The position numbers and the translations under genes were made by a program. The notes below the pieces were generated by a model, which made no database searches, was not told where the DNA came from, and was given only the letters and a program-made list of their open reading frames with translations. A stretch of DNA of 64,000 nt from Actinomadura nitritigenes (GTDB lineage Bacteria > Actinomycetota > Actinomycetes > Streptosporangiales > Streptosporangiaceae), in NCBI RefSeq assembly GCF_017573545.1, contig NZ_JAGEOK010000024.1:62001-126000 (forward strand), in the 5' to 3' direction. Of this stretch, positions 16,375-25,509 are shown piece after piece (within the stretch, counting starts at the first letter, position 1; every line of letters starts with the position of its first letter).

Positions 16375-16665
16375 TCAGAGCCTCTGCACGAAGATGATCA
16401 AGACCCACACCACAAAGATGAGGAAGGTGAAACTGAGGTCCAGCGCCACGTTACCCAGCCGTATGGGAGGGATGAAACGCCTCAGCAGCTTCAGCGGCGG
16501 ATCGGTGATGGTGTAGGTCGCCTCGGCGATCACGAGCACCACCCCTCTGGGACGCCACTGCCTGGCGAACGACTGCAGCACCTCCAGGATCAGCCTGCCG
16601 ATCAGGAACAGCAGGAAGATGTACAGGAGGTACGTCAGCACCTGTCCAACGATGTTCACGGACAC
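16375..16665 (-). CDS. YggT-family membrane protein
   Basis: A 96-residue protein with two hydrophobic segments (about residues 5-30 and 70-92) around a basic loop containing TDPPLKLLRRFIPPIRLGNVA, the YggT signature. The family sits between sepF and divIVA in Gram-positive bacteria and is linked to wall synthesis or division, but the molecular role is not settled. The start is taken at GTG 16665, 15 bases after the sepF stop; a second GTG two codons later is possible. The ribosome site is weak. Confidence 0.92.
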   Translation of the reverse strand: MSVNIVGQVLTYLLYIFLLFLIGRLILEVLQSFARQWRPRGVVLVIAEATYTITDPPLKLLRRFIPPIRLGNVALDLSFTFLIFVVWVLIIFVQRL

Positions 16666-16680
16666 TCTCGCATGTGGCTG

Positions 16681-17217
16681 TCAGCTTTGGTTGAAGAACC
16701 CTCGTTCTGCCATCCGGGCCTTGTCCTCCGCGGTCACCTCCACGTTGGCCGGTGAGAGGAGGAACACCTTGTTCGTAACACGCTCGATGCTCCCGTGCAG
16801 GCCGAACACGAGACCCGCCGCGAAGTCGACGAGCCGTTTGGCGTCGCTGTCGACCATCTCGGTCAGATTCATGATCACCGGTGTGCCCTCACGGAAGTGC
16901 TCCCCGATGGTCCTCGCCTCGTTGTAGGTCCTAGGGTGCAGCGTAGTGATGCGCGCAAGGTCGGTGGTACCGGACTCGTAGAGAGCCACGGAGCGTCGCT
17001 CGGGCGGTGACACCGCGTGATGATCGCGTTCCCGGTCCGCGGTCTCCTCGGCTCGGGTAAGCTGACCGCCGGATTCGTCCTCGCGACGGCGCCCCTGACC
17101 GGGGTCGGTCTCGTCGTCGTAGGGCTCGTAGTCGTACTCGTCGCCGTACTTGTCGTCGTAGCGGTCGTCCTCCACCAGGCCGAGGTAGACCGCCATCTTG
17201 CGCATCGCGCTGGCCAT
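16681..17217 (-). CDS. sepF: cell division protein SepF
   Basis: Tethers FtsZ to the membrane and aligns Z-filaments. The ATG at 17217 has GGAGG five bases upstream and gives 178 residues; an earlier in-frame start lacks a site. The N-terminal amphipathic membrane anchor (MASAMRKMAVYLGLVEDD) is followed by an acidic Asp/Tyr-rich linker. The C-terminal SepF domain begins near ITTLHPRTYNEAR, with GTPVIMNLTEMVDSDAKRLVDFAAG and HGSIERVTNKVFLLSP. Actinobacteria lack FtsA, so this is the main membrane anchor for FtsZ. Confidence 0.97.
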   Translation of the reverse strand: MASAMRKMAVYLGLVEDDRYDDKYGDEYDYEPYDDETDPGQGRRREDESGGQLTRAEETADRERDHHAVSPPERRSVALYESGTTDLARITTLHPRTYNEARTIGEHFREGTPVIMNLTEMVDSDAKRLVDFAAGLVFGLHGSIERVTNKVFLLSPANVEVTAEDKARMAERGFFNQS

Positions 17218-17321
17218 ACGCCCCTCCGTGTCCTGTGGCCGCGGCACCCCGGCGCCTCCGGCACCGCTGGACCGATCCGTCTACGTGGGCCCGCGTTCCG
17301 GCAGGTACCACTCCCGGGACA

Positions 17322-18053
17322 TTACCTGACGATTGCCCGTCGGCCGCCGAGCAACGCCGTACCGATCCGCAGGTGTGTCGCGCCGCACGCGATCGCCTGC
17401 TCCAGATCACCGCTCATGCCCGCAGAGACGATCCGGGCGTCCGGATGGTTCCGCCGCAATCGCGCCGCGACGGCGGCGAGCCGCTCGAAGGCGGGCAGCG
17501 GGTCGGCGCCGAGCGGCGCGACGGCCATCAGCCCGCCCAGCTCCAGGCCCTCGGCCGCGGCGATCGCGTCGGCGAGCGCGGGGACCTCGGCCGGGGCGGC
17601 GCCGCCGCGGTGCTCGGCCTCGTCGAGCGAGACCTGGACGAGGCAGCGCAACGTGCGGCCGGACCGGGCGGCGGCGTCCGACAGCGCGGTGACCAGCCGG
17701 GACCGGTCGACCGAGTGCACGACGTCGGCGTAGGACGCGACCGCGCGCGCCTTGTTGGTCTGGAGCCGGCCGACGAAGTGCCAGGTGAGCGGGAGGTCGG
17801 CGCATTCGGCCGCCTTCGGCCGCGCCTCCTGGTCGCGGTTCTCGCCGACCTCGGTGAGGCCGAGTCCGGCCAGCAGCCGCACGTCCGAGGCGGGGAAGGT
17901 CTTGGTCACCGCGATCAGGGTGAGCTCGGCGGGGTCGCGCCCGGCGGCGGCGCAGGCGGCGGCGATCCGGCCGCGGACCTCCCCGAGGCTCTCGGCGATC
18001 TCCGCGCGCCGCTCGTCCGGGCGCGGAGCGCCGCTCGTCCCACCGGAGGTCAC
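17322..18053 (-). CDS. YggS-family pyridoxal-phosphate homeostasis protein
   Basis: A PLP-binding alanine-racemase-fold protein, 243 residues from the GTG at 18053, which overlaps the pgeF stop in a GTGA junction. Reading further upstream runs through another gene and is rejected. AVTKTFPASDV carries the PLP lysine; EVGENRDQEARPKA, WHFVGRLQTNK and SAGMSGDLEQAIACGATHLRIG are family landmarks. Members keep free PLP balanced and usually have no catalytic activity. Location inside the division cluster is conserved in actinobacteria. Confidence 0.95.
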   Translation of the reverse strand: MTSGGTSGAPRPDERRAEIAESLGEVRGRIAAACAAAGRDPAELTLIAVTKTFPASDVRLLAGLGLTEVGENRDQEARPKAAECADLPLTWHFVGRLQTNKARAVASYADVVHSVDRSRLVTALSDAAARSGRTLRCLVQVSLDEAEHRGGAAPAEVPALADAIAAAEGLELGGLMAVAPLGADPLPAFERLAAVAARLRRNHPDARIVSAGMSGDLEQAIACGATHLRIGTALLGGRRAIVR

Positions 18054-18811
18054 GCGCCACCTCGCCAGGAGGGGCGACCTTCGTCCTCGAGCCAGACGAA
18101 TCCGGCGAACCGGCCGGTGCGGCCGTCGCGGCGGTAGGAGAAGAGGCCGGGGGCCTCGATGGTGCAGCGCGGATCGATACGGACGTCGTCCACCCCGCTC
18201 GCCGCGAGCTGCGCGGCGATCCCGGCGCGGATGTCGAGGCCCGGGGTGCCCTTGGCGGTCGTCGCGTGCGCGGCGGGCACCACGGCGGCGACCTCGTCGC
18301 GCATCTCCGCGGGCACCTCGTAGCAGCCGCCGCACGCGGCGGGGCCGATCGCGGCGCGGATGCGGGCGGGGTCGGCGCCGCGCTCGCACATCGCCTTCAC
18401 CAGCGCGGGGACGACGCCGGCGGCGGTGCCGGGCCGGCCGGAGTGGGCCGCGCCGGCCACGCCCGCGGCGGGGTCGGCCAGCAGGACGGGGGCGCAGTCG
18501 GCGACGAGCACCGCGAGGACCAGGCCGGGGACGGTGGTGACGATCGCGTCGACCGGGCCGTGGTCGCCGGCGTCGGCGGGGGCGGTGACGAACGCGACGT
18601 CGGCGCCGTGCACCTGCCGCATCCAGACGGTGCGCGCGGGGTCGACGCCGAGCTCGGCGGCGGCGCGCCGCCGGTTGGCGGTGACGGCGGCCGGGTCGTC
18701 GCCGACCGCTCCGCCGAGGTTGAGGGAGTCGTAGGGGGCCGTGCTCACGCCGCCGGACCGCCCGGTGAAGGCGGCGCCGACGCCGTCGCCCAGGGCGACG
18801 GTGGTGATCAC
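18050..18811 (-). CDS. pgeF: peptidoglycan editing factor PgeF / YfiH (laccase-like domain)
   Basis: A 253-residue protein of the YfiH/DUF152 family, described variously as a purine nucleoside-cleaving enzyme, a polyphenol oxidase and a factor that removes wrongly built UDP-MurNAc-serine. The metal-site segments are QVHGADV, VADCAPVLL and AAHSGRPGT; the last differs from the more usual HAGWRGT. The GTG start overlaps the ftsZ stop (GTGA), so it is coupled to ftsZ. The wall-editing role fits its neighbours best. Confidence 0.93.
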   Translation of the reverse strand: MITTVALGDGVGAAFTGRSGGVSTAPYDSLNLGGAVGDDPAAVTANRRRAAAELGVDPARTVWMRQVHGADVAFVTAPADAGDHGPVDAIVTTVPGLVLAVLVADCAPVLLADPAAGVAGAAHSGRPGTAAGVVPALVKAMCERGADPARIRAAIGPAACGGCYEVPAEMRDEVAAVVPAAHATTAKGTPGLDIRAGIAAQLAASGVDDVRIDPRCTIEAPGLFSYRRDGRTGRFAGFVWLEDEGRPSWRGGA

Positions 18812-20304
18812 TTCAGGAAGTCGGGCACGTCGAGGTCGTCGTCCTCGTCGAACACGACCGGACGGCGGCGTCCCCCGGCGGGGGCCGGGCCACCGTCGTT
18901 CTCACCGGCGTGGACCCGCGAGGGGGACGACTCGGCGGACGGGCGCGGCGCGGGGGCGCGCGAGCCGGAGTCGGCGGAGCCCTGGTCGCGGTCGGCGTGC
19001 TGCGCCGGCGGGGAGGACGGCTGCGACTCGGCGCGGGCGGGCTCGGAACGGGACGGGTCGCCGGGAGGCGATCCGCCGCGGCCGCCGGCCCGGTCGTCGC
19101 CGGCCGGTCCCGGGGAGCGCTCGGCCTCGGGCCGGGGCGCGGGCGCCGGGACGGGCGCGGCGAGCGGCGTGGACTGCTGCGGCGCGGCGGCGGCCTGCGC
19201 GACCGACTGCTGCGGCGCGGGCTGCGGACCGGTGTCGGACCGGCCGACCCGGCTCGGGATCGGATTGGACGGCGCCGGCGGCGCGGCGGGCGGCGGCACC
19301 GGGCGGGGCGGCGGGGCGGCGCGCTTGGTCTCCGGCTCAGGGGCCGGCCGGGCAGGGCGTCCCTCGTCGAACCCCGCCGCGATCACGGTGACCCGCACCT
19401 CGTCGCCGAGCGCGTCGTCGATGACCGCGCCGAAGATGATGTTGGCGTCCGGGGCCGCCGCGTTCGAGACGAGCTGCGCCGCCTCGTTGATCTCGAACAG
19501 GCCGAGGTCGGAGCCGCCGGAGATGGACAGCAGCACGCCGTGCGCGCCGTCGATGCTGGCCTCCAGCAGCGGGCTGGAGATCGCCATCTCCGCGGCGGCG
19601 ACGCTGCGGTCGTCGCCGCGCGCCGAGCCGATGCCCATCAGCGCCGAGCCGGCGCCGGACATGACGGACTTGACGTCGGCGAAGTCCAGGTTGATCAGGC
19701 CCGGGGTGGTGATCAGGTCGGTGATGCCCTGGACACCGGACAGGAGCACCTGGTCGGCGGCCTTGAACGCGTCCAGCACGCTGACCTGCCGGTCGGAGAT
19801 CGACAGCAGCCGGTCGTTGGGGATCACGATGAGGGTGTCGACCTCGTCGCGCAGCGTCTCGATGCCGGCCTCGGCCTGCATCGCGCGGCGCTTGCCCTCG
19901 AAGCTGAACGGGCGGGTGACCACGCCGATCGTCAGGGCGCCGAGCGACCGGGCGATGTTGGCGACCACGGGCGCGCCGCCGGTGCCGGTGCCGCCGCCCT
20001 CTCCGGCGGTGACGAAGACCATGTCGGCCCCCTTGAGGACCTCCTCGATCTCCTCCCGGTGGTCCTCGGCGGCCTTGCGGCCGACGTCCGGGTTCGCTCC
20101 GGCGCCGAGGCCCCGGGTGAGCTCGCGGCCCACGTCCAGCTTCACGTCGGCGTCACTCATCAGCAGCGCCTGGGCGTCCGTGTTGATCGCGATGAACTCG
20201 ACGCCCTTGAGTCCCTCCTCGATCATCCGGTTGACGGCGTTGACGCCGCCGCCGCCGATACCGACGACCTTGATGACCGCGAGGTAGTTCTGCGGTGCTG
20301 CCAC
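18808..20304 (-). CDS. ftsZ: cell division protein FtsZ
   Basis: The tubulin-like GTPase that builds the Z-ring. The GTG at 20304 begins the conserved VAAPQNYLAVIKVVGIGGGG and gives 498 residues. The GTP-binding tubulin signature GEGGGTGTGGAP and the synergy-loop region (NLDFADVKSVM) are intact. After the core, near residue 320, there is a linker of about 165 residues rich in Pro, Ala, Ser and Arg, longer than in many bacteria. The protein ends in DLDVPDFLK, the peptide that binds SepF. The gene is separated from ftsQ by 451 bases that contain its own promoter. Confidence 0.99.
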   Translation of the reverse strand: MAAPQNYLAVIKVVGIGGGGVNAVNRMIEEGLKGVEFIAINTDAQALLMSDADVKLDVGRELTRGLGAGANPDVGRKAAEDHREEIEEVLKGADMVFVTAGEGGGTGTGGAPVVANIARSLGALTIGVVTRPFSFEGKRRAMQAEAGIETLRDEVDTLIVIPNDRLLSISDRQVSVLDAFKAADQVLLSGVQGITDLITTPGLINLDFADVKSVMSGAGSALMGIGSARGDDRSVAAAEMAISSPLLEASIDGAHGVLLSISGGSDLGLFEINEAAQLVSNAAAPDANIIFGAVIDDALGDEVRVTVIAAGFDEGRPARPAPEPETKRAAPPPRPVPPPAAPPAPSNPIPSRVGRSDTGPQPAPQQSVAQAAAAPQQSTPLAAPVPAPAPRPEAERSPGPAGDDRAGGRGGSPPGDPSRSEPARAESQPSSPPAQHADRDQGSADSGSRAPAPRPSAESSPSRVHAGENDGGPAPAGGRRRPVVFDEDDDLDVPDFLK

Positions 20305-20755
20305 GACGAGGGGCCTTTCCGCTCGCTCTATCCGACCCGCCGGTCCGGTCTGCCGACCGTCCGCCGCGGAGTTTCCTGACCTGTGCGCTTTTTCTGCGCG
20401 GGCCGTGGGCGGAACCGACCGTCGATCCGATCCACCCTCAACCCTCACCCTCAACTTGAGGCTTACAGTTATGTCAACCTGAGGACTGATACGGACAGTA
20501 GGGCGGCCTTACCGCCAGGGTCAACTAACCTCCCCCGAACTCCACCGGCGTGTCGCACTGGGCACGGGTTTGCCCTGGTTGGCGACGGACGTGTCCGCCG
20601 CCTGCCGCTCAGTGCACCGCCGCCCGCCCTCCGGTCCGTCCCGGCCGGCCGAACTCCGGCCGACCGTTCCAGCGTGCCCCATCGGCCGCCCGGAATCGCC
20701 CCGACACACGCACCGGAGCCGAACGGCTCGACTTTCGGCCGCCCCGACCAGCGGA
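20305..20755 (-). promoter_or_regulatory. ftsZ upstream region
   Basis: This 451-base gap has no gene. A good minus-strand promoter is TTGACC (20519-20524) with TACTGT (20495-20500) and an 18-base spacer. A second TTGACA is at 20472-20477 but lacks a matching -10. A 13-base palindrome, CCTCAA-C-TTGAGG, is at 20449-20461. Downstream of it on the minus strand there are short TTGAGGGT / TGAGGG direct repeats (about 20431-20457). Separate ftsZ promoters in this gap are known in Streptomyces, so independent control of ftsZ is expected. The part nearest ftsQ (20560-20755) shows nothing I can name. Confidence 0.65.
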
Positions 20756-21514
20756 TCACCGCGTGATCAGGACCTCCGGCGAGCTGACGTCGACGGCGTG
20801 CAGGGACCGCCCCGACGCGGTGCGCTCCACCGAGTCCAGCAGCCGGATCTTCTCCGCCGCACGCTCCGGCGGGCCCCACGTCACCGTCAGCCCGCCCTTC
20901 ATGCGCAGCTCCACCGACCCGGGATCGGCCGCCTCCACCTCCGCGACCCGGCCGCGCAGCCGGTCCGGCAGCCCGGTGAGCACCTTGAGGGCCGCGAGCG
21001 TCGCCGGGTCCGACGGCCCGGGCGAGGAGACGGTCAGCTCCGGGAGCCCGGCCGGGCGCGACACCCCGTCCGCCACGGTCACCCCGTGCCGGTCGAGGCG
21101 CTCGTAGCGGCCGCCGCGCTCCAGCACCGCCACCGGGACGCGCTCCCGGACGACGATCCGGACCGTCGCGGGCCAGTCCCGCCTGACCTCGGCGGACTCC
21201 ACCTCGCGGAGCCGCTCCACCCGCGCCCTGACCTCCCCGGTGTCCAGCCGGGCCATCGGGACGCCGAGGCGGATCCCGGCGGCGGCGGCGATCCGGTCGC
21301 GCGGCGCGAGCGCGGCGCCGCTCACCTCCACGTGCCGCACCACCAGCAGCTTCGAGCCGAGCAGCACCCAGCCGACCGCGGCCAGGGCGCCGAGCACCAG
21401 CAGCGCGACGAAGATCACTTTCCAGCGGCCCCCGCGGGGCCGGTCGGCGGCGGGCTCCGGTCCGGCCGGGTCCCCGGTCCCGCTCTCCGGTTGGTCCGTC
21501 CGCGCCTCGGTCAT
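20756..21514 (-). CDS. ftsQ: cell division protein FtsQ
   Basis: A bitopic division protein of 252 residues. A Pro/Asp-rich cytoplasmic start is followed by one membrane helix (about residues 33-54) and an external POTRA domain (VVRHVEVSGAALAPRDRI...), then the FtsQ/DivIB beta domain ending HAVDVSSPEVLITR. It forms the FtsQ-FtsL-FtsB complex that activates septal synthesis. It lies between murC and ftsZ as in other actinobacteria, 99 bases after murC. That gap holds two tandem copies of a GCGGCGTGTCCCCC unit. Confidence 0.95.
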   Translation of the reverse strand: MTEARTDQPESGTGDPAGPEPAADRPRGGRWKVIFVALLVLGALAAVGWVLLGSKLLVVRHVEVSGAALAPRDRIAAAAGIRLGVPMARLDTGEVRARVERLREVESAEVRRDWPATVRIVVRERVPVAVLERGGRYERLDRHGVTVADGVSRPAGLPELTVSSPGPSDPATLAALKVLTGLPDRLRGRVAEVEAADPGSVELRMKGGLTVTWGPPERAAEKIRLLDSVERTASGRSLHAVDVSSPEVLITR

Positions 21515-21613
21515 GACCCCAGCTTGACAGTGATCGGGCCGCGCGGCGCCGAACGCCCGCGCGGCGGCGTGTCCCCCGGCGGCGTGTCCCCCGGCGGCGG
21601 CCCGGCCCGCTCG

Positions 21614-23035
21614 TCAGCGGGACGCGAGCCGCTCCAGCACCAGCGGGCCGAGCGCGGTCACGTCGCCCGCGCCCAGCGTGATCACCACGTCGCCGGGGCG
21701 GGCGAGCGAGGCGGCCAGGCCGGGGACCTCGTCCCGGACGGGCGCGTAGACGGTCTCGGTCCCGGCCGGGACGGCGTCGGCGACGAGCGCGCCCGTCACG
21801 CCGGGCTCCGGGTCCTCGCGGGCGCCGTAGACGTCCAGCACGACCGCGACGTCGGCCATGCCGAGCGCGGCGCCGAACTCCGCGGCGAAGAACCGGGTGC
21901 GGCTGTACAGGTGCGGCTGGAACACCGCGACGATGCGCCCCGGGGCGCCGCCGGACGCGGCCTTCTCCCCCAGGTAGTCGCGAGTGGCCTCAAGGTCGGC
22001 GGTCAGCTCGGTCGGATGGTGGGCGTAGCTGTCGAACACCTCGACGCCGCCCGCCTCGCCCTTGCGCTCCAGCCGCCGCATGGCGCCGCCGAACGCGGCG
22101 AGCCCCTCCCGCACCGCCGCGCCGTCGACCCCGAGCGCCTGCGCGACCGCGACGACCGCCGCGGCGTTGAGCGCGTTGTGCCGGCCCGGGACGCCGAGCG
22201 CCACCTCGCCGGCGCCCTCGATCCGGAAGCGGGAGCCGAGGCCGCGCGGGGTGAACCCGGTCACCCGCAGGTCGGCGCCGTCCGCCTCCCCGTACGTCCG
22301 GACGGTCAGCCCCCGCGCCCGCGCGTGCTCGGCCAGCTCCATGGCGACCGGGTCGTCGGCGCCGGCGACGAGCGTCCCGCCCGGCTCGATCCGGTCGACG
22401 AACCGGGCGAAGTTCTCCTTCACCATCTCGAAGCCGCCGTAGTTGTCGAGGTGGTCGGCCTCGACGTTGGTGACGACCGCGATGTGCGGCGTGTACATGA
22501 GGAACGAGCCGTCGCTCTCGTCGGCCTCGGCGACGAACACGTCCCCCGTGCCCTCGTCGGCGCCGAGCCCCGTGGTGACGAGCTGACCGCCGATGCAGTA
22601 GGACGGGTCGGCGCCCGCGTGCTGCAGCGCGACCGTCAGCATCGACGTCGTGGTGGTCTTGCCGTGCGTCCCCGCGACGGCGACGGCGCGCCGCCCCTCC
22701 ATCAGCGAGGCGAGCGCCGCCGAGCGGTGCAGCACCCGCAGCCCGCGCTCGCGGGCGGCGACCAGCTCGGGGTTGGCCTCGCGGATCGCCGTGGACACCA
22801 CGACCGTGTCGGCGTCGCCGACGTGCGCGGCGTCGTGCCCGACGAACACCTTCGCGCCGAGGTCGCCGAGCTGGCCGAGCAGCTCGGAGTCGCGCGCATC
22901 GCTGCCGGACACGGCGATGCCGCGGCGCAGCATGATCCGCGCGATGCCGGACATCCCGGCCCCGCCGATGGCGATGAAGTGGACCCGGCCGAGCTCGCCG
23001 GCCGGGACGACCTCGCCCGGGTCGATCAGGCTCAT
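21614..23035 (-). CDS. murC: UDP-N-acetylmuramate--L-alanine ligase MurC
   Basis: Adds L-alanine to UDP-MurNAc, the first step of the stem peptide. The ATG at 23035 overlaps the murG stop (ATGA) and gives 473 residues. The N-terminal Rossmann-like motif HFIAIGGAGMSGIARI binds the UDP-sugar. The Mur ATP loop is GTHGKTTTTSM, with EADESDGSF and HHPTELTA downstream. All three Mur-ligase domains are present. Confidence 0.98.
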   Translation of the reverse strand: MSLIDPGEVVPAGELGRVHFIAIGGAGMSGIARIMLRRGIAVSGSDARDSELLGQLGDLGAKVFVGHDAAHVGDADTVVVSTAIREANPELVAARERGLRVLHRSAALASLMEGRRAVAVAGTHGKTTTTSMLTVALQHAGADPSYCIGGQLVTTGLGADEGTGDVFVAEADESDGSFLMYTPHIAVVTNVEADHLDNYGGFEMVKENFARFVDRIEPGGTLVAGADDPVAMELAEHARARGLTVRTYGEADGADLRVTGFTPRGLGSRFRIEGAGEVALGVPGRHNALNAAAVVAVAQALGVDGAAVREGLAAFGGAMRRLERKGEAGGVEVFDSYAHHPTELTADLEATRDYLGEKAASGGAPGRIVAVFQPHLYSRTRFFAAEFGAALGMADVAVVLDVYGAREDPEPGVTGALVADAVPAGTETVYAPVRDEVPGLAASLARPGDVVITLGAGDVTALGPLVLERLASR

Positions 23036-24126
23036 CGGGCGGCGCCCGCCGCGCGGACCACGTCGTACACCATCCGGGCCAGCGCGACGTCGGCGTCCCG
23101 GCGGCCCATCCGCCCGGCCGCCTCGGACATGTGCGCGACCCGGCCCGGGTCGGCCAGCACCGGCAGCAGGTTCCGGGCGATCCAGTCCGGCGACAGCTCG
23201 GCGTTGTCCACCAGCATGCCGCCGCCCGCCGCGACGATCGGCTCGGCGTTCAGCCGCTGCTCGCCGTTGCCGATCGGCAGCGGCACGTACACCGCGGGGA
23301 GCGCGACCGCGGCCAGCTCCGCGCAGGTCATCGCGCCGGCCCGGCACATCGCCATGTCGGCGGCGGCGTAGGCCAGGTCCATCCGGTCGCAGTACGGGAT
23401 GGTGACGTACTGCGGGCCGCCCTGCGCCGGCTCCGGCTCCTCGGTGTTCTTCGGCCCGACGATGTGCAGCACCTGGATGCCGGCCTGCCGGAAGTACGGC
23501 GCGGCGGCCACCGCGGCCTGGTTGAGGGAGCGGGCGCCCTGCGACCCGCCGAAGATCAGCAGGGTCGGCAGGTCGGGCAGCAGGCCGAAGTAGGAGCGGG
23601 CCTTGTCGCCCATCGCCAGCCGGTCCAGGGACGCGATCTCGCGGCGCAGCGGGATGCCGACGAAGGTGGCGTTCGGGAGCGGCGAGTCCTGGTGCGAGAC
23701 CGCGACGTGGTCGGTGAAGCGGGCGCCGAGCTTGTTGGCCAGGCCCGGCTTCGGATTGGCCTCGTGCACGATGATCGGGACCTTGCGCTTGCGCGCGGCC
23801 AGGTAGCCGGGGGTCGCGACGTAGCCGCCGAACCCGACCAGGATGTCGGCCCTGGCCTGGTCGAGGACGTTCGCCGCCGCGTTGATCGCGCCGCGCAGCC
23901 GTCCCGGGACCGACAGCAGCTGCGGGGTCAGCGTGCGCGGCAGCGGGACCGGCGGGATCAGCGCGAGCTCGTAGCCGCGCTGCGGGACCAGCCGGGTCTC
24001 CAGGCCCCGCTCGGTGCCGAGGCAGACGATCCCCGTGTTGGGGTCGTTGCGGCGCAGCGCGTCGGCGAGAGCCAGGGCGGGCTCGATGTGTCCGGCGGTG
24101 CCGCCGCCGGCCAGGACAACCCTCAT
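23032..24126 (-). CDS. murG: MurG GlcNAc transferase (lipid II synthase)
   Basis: Transfers GlcNAc to lipid I on the inner membrane face. The ATG at 24126 gives 364 residues, begins MRVVLAGGGTAGHIEPALALA, and has GAGGAG upstream. GFGGYVATPGYLAA and the C-terminal UDP-GlcNAc region ADMAMCRAGAMTCAELAAV are typical of GT28. The 5' gap to ftsW is 123 bases and holds nothing recognisable. Confidence 0.98.
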   Translation of the reverse strand: MRVVLAGGGTAGHIEPALALADALRRNDPNTGIVCLGTERGLETRLVPQRGYELALIPPVPLPRTLTPQLLSVPGRLRGAINAAANVLDQARADILVGFGGYVATPGYLAARKRKVPIIVHEANPKPGLANKLGARFTDHVAVSHQDSPLPNATFVGIPLRREIASLDRLAMGDKARSYFGLLPDLPTLLIFGGSQGARSLNQAAVAAAPYFRQAGIQVLHIVGPKNTEEPEPAQGGPQYVTIPYCDRMDLAYAAADMAMCRAGAMTCAELAAVALPAVYVPLPIGNGEQRLNAEPIVAAGGGMLVDNAELSPDWIARNLLPVLADPGRVAHMSEAAGRMGRRDADVALARMVYDVVRAAGAAR

Positions 24127-24249
24127 GCTCGTTGACAACTCCTCAGCGTGTTCGACGTGTCGGGTGCCGTCCGCTCGCGTGCCGTCCGTCCCGCACTCGG
24201 CGCGTGCGGGTGGCGGACGCCGGGTCGCCGGCACCCCGGCGGGGGGATT

Positions 24250-25509
24250 TCAGCGCCGTGCCAGTCCCAGCCAGCTTAGAGCCCTCACGACCGGTCCGGG
24301 GCCGCGTGCGGACAGTGCTTGCCGCGCGCCGGGCTCGCGTTTGGCGAACGCCAGCAGCATCCCGAGCGCGATCAGGGTCGGAATGAGCGCGGAGCCGCCG
24401 TAGGAGACCAGCGGAAGCGGGATGCCGGTGATCGGCAGCACCCCGATCACGGCGCCGATGTTGACGATGGCCTGGACGACCAGCCAGGCGGTCGCGCCGG
24501 CGGCGGCGAGCCGGGTGAACGGGTCCTTCACGCGGCGGGCGATGCGCAGCCCCGCGTAGGCCAGCAGGCCGAACAGGCCGAGCACGACGAGGGTGCCGAC
24601 CAGCCCGAACTCCTCGCCGACGATCGCGAAGATGAAGTCGGTCTCGGCGTGCGGCAGGTAGTCCCACTTGGCGCGCCCCTCCCCGAGCCCGGTGCCGAAC
24701 AGCCCCCCGGAGGCGACCGCGAACAACCCCTGGATGCCCTGGTAGTTGCTGGTCAACCGGTTGCCGGCCGGGTCGAGGAAGCCGGTGAGCCGCTGCATCC
24801 GGTACGGCTCGACGATGATCAGGATCGACACCAGCAGGCAGACCAGGCCGGCGATGCCGACGAACAGCCGTCCCGGCGCGCCGACCACCCACAGCAGCGC
24901 CAGGAAGATGGTCAGCAGGACGAGGGTGGTGCCGAGGTCGTTGCCGAGCATCACCAGCAGCACCAGCACCCCCGCGCCGGGCAGCAGCGGCACCAGCAGC
25001 GGCCGCCACTCGGTGAGCTGGCCGAGCCGCTCCTTGCGGGCCAGCAGGTCGGCGCCCCACAGCACCAGCGCGAGCTTGGCGGGCTCCGACGGCTGGATCT
25101 GGACGGGCCCGAGGTCGATCCAGCGGGTGGCGCCGCCCGCGCTGCGGCCGAGGCCGGGGACCAGCACCATCGCCAGCGCGACGATCGACAGCAGCAGCAG
25201 CGGGTAGGCCAGCGCGCGGAACGTCCGCACCGGCAGCCGGGACGCCATCCACATCAGCGGCAGCCCGATCACCATCCACACGGCCTGCTTCTGGAACAGC
25301 GTGTAGGCGGACCCGGTCTCCTGCAGCTGCTTGACCGACGACGCCGACAGCACCATGGTCAGGCCGAGCGCCAGCAGCATCACCGAGCAGCTCAGCACCA
25401 GGTAGTAGGAGGTGAGGGGGCGGTCGAGCAGCCCGACCGCGGCGACCACCTGCTCGCGCGGGCCCGCCCGGCGCGTCCGTTCCTCTTCGGCCGGTACGGC
25501 GGTGGTCAT
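24250..25509 (-). CDS. ftsW: SEDS glycosyltransferase FtsW
   Basis: The septal peptidoglycan polymerase that works with FtsI. The ATG at 25509 overlaps the murD stop and gives 419 residues. About ten membrane helices are visible. SEDS hallmarks include GGATRWIDLGPVQIQPSEPAKLAL, GNDLGTTLVL, and HAETDFIFAIVGEEFG, whose aspartate is the essential catalytic residue of the family, and ITGIPLPLVSYGGS near the end. Confidence 0.98.
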   Translation of the reverse strand: MTTAVPAEEERTRRAGPREQVVAAVGLLDRPLTSYYLVLSCSVMLLALGLTMVLSASSVKQLQETGSAYTLFQKQAVWMVIGLPLMWMASRLPVRTFRALAYPLLLLSIVALAMVLVPGLGRSAGGATRWIDLGPVQIQPSEPAKLALVLWGADLLARKERLGQLTEWRPLLVPLLPGAGVLVLLVMLGNDLGTTLVLLTIFLALLWVVGAPGRLFVGIAGLVCLLVSILIIVEPYRMQRLTGFLDPAGNRLTSNYQGIQGLFAVASGGLFGTGLGEGRAKWDYLPHAETDFIFAIVGEEFGLVGTLVVLGLFGLLAYAGLRIARRVKDPFTRLAAAGATAWLVVQAIVNIGAVIGVLPITGIPLPLVSYGGSALIPTLIALGMLLAFAKREPGARQALSARGPGPVVRALSWLGLARR

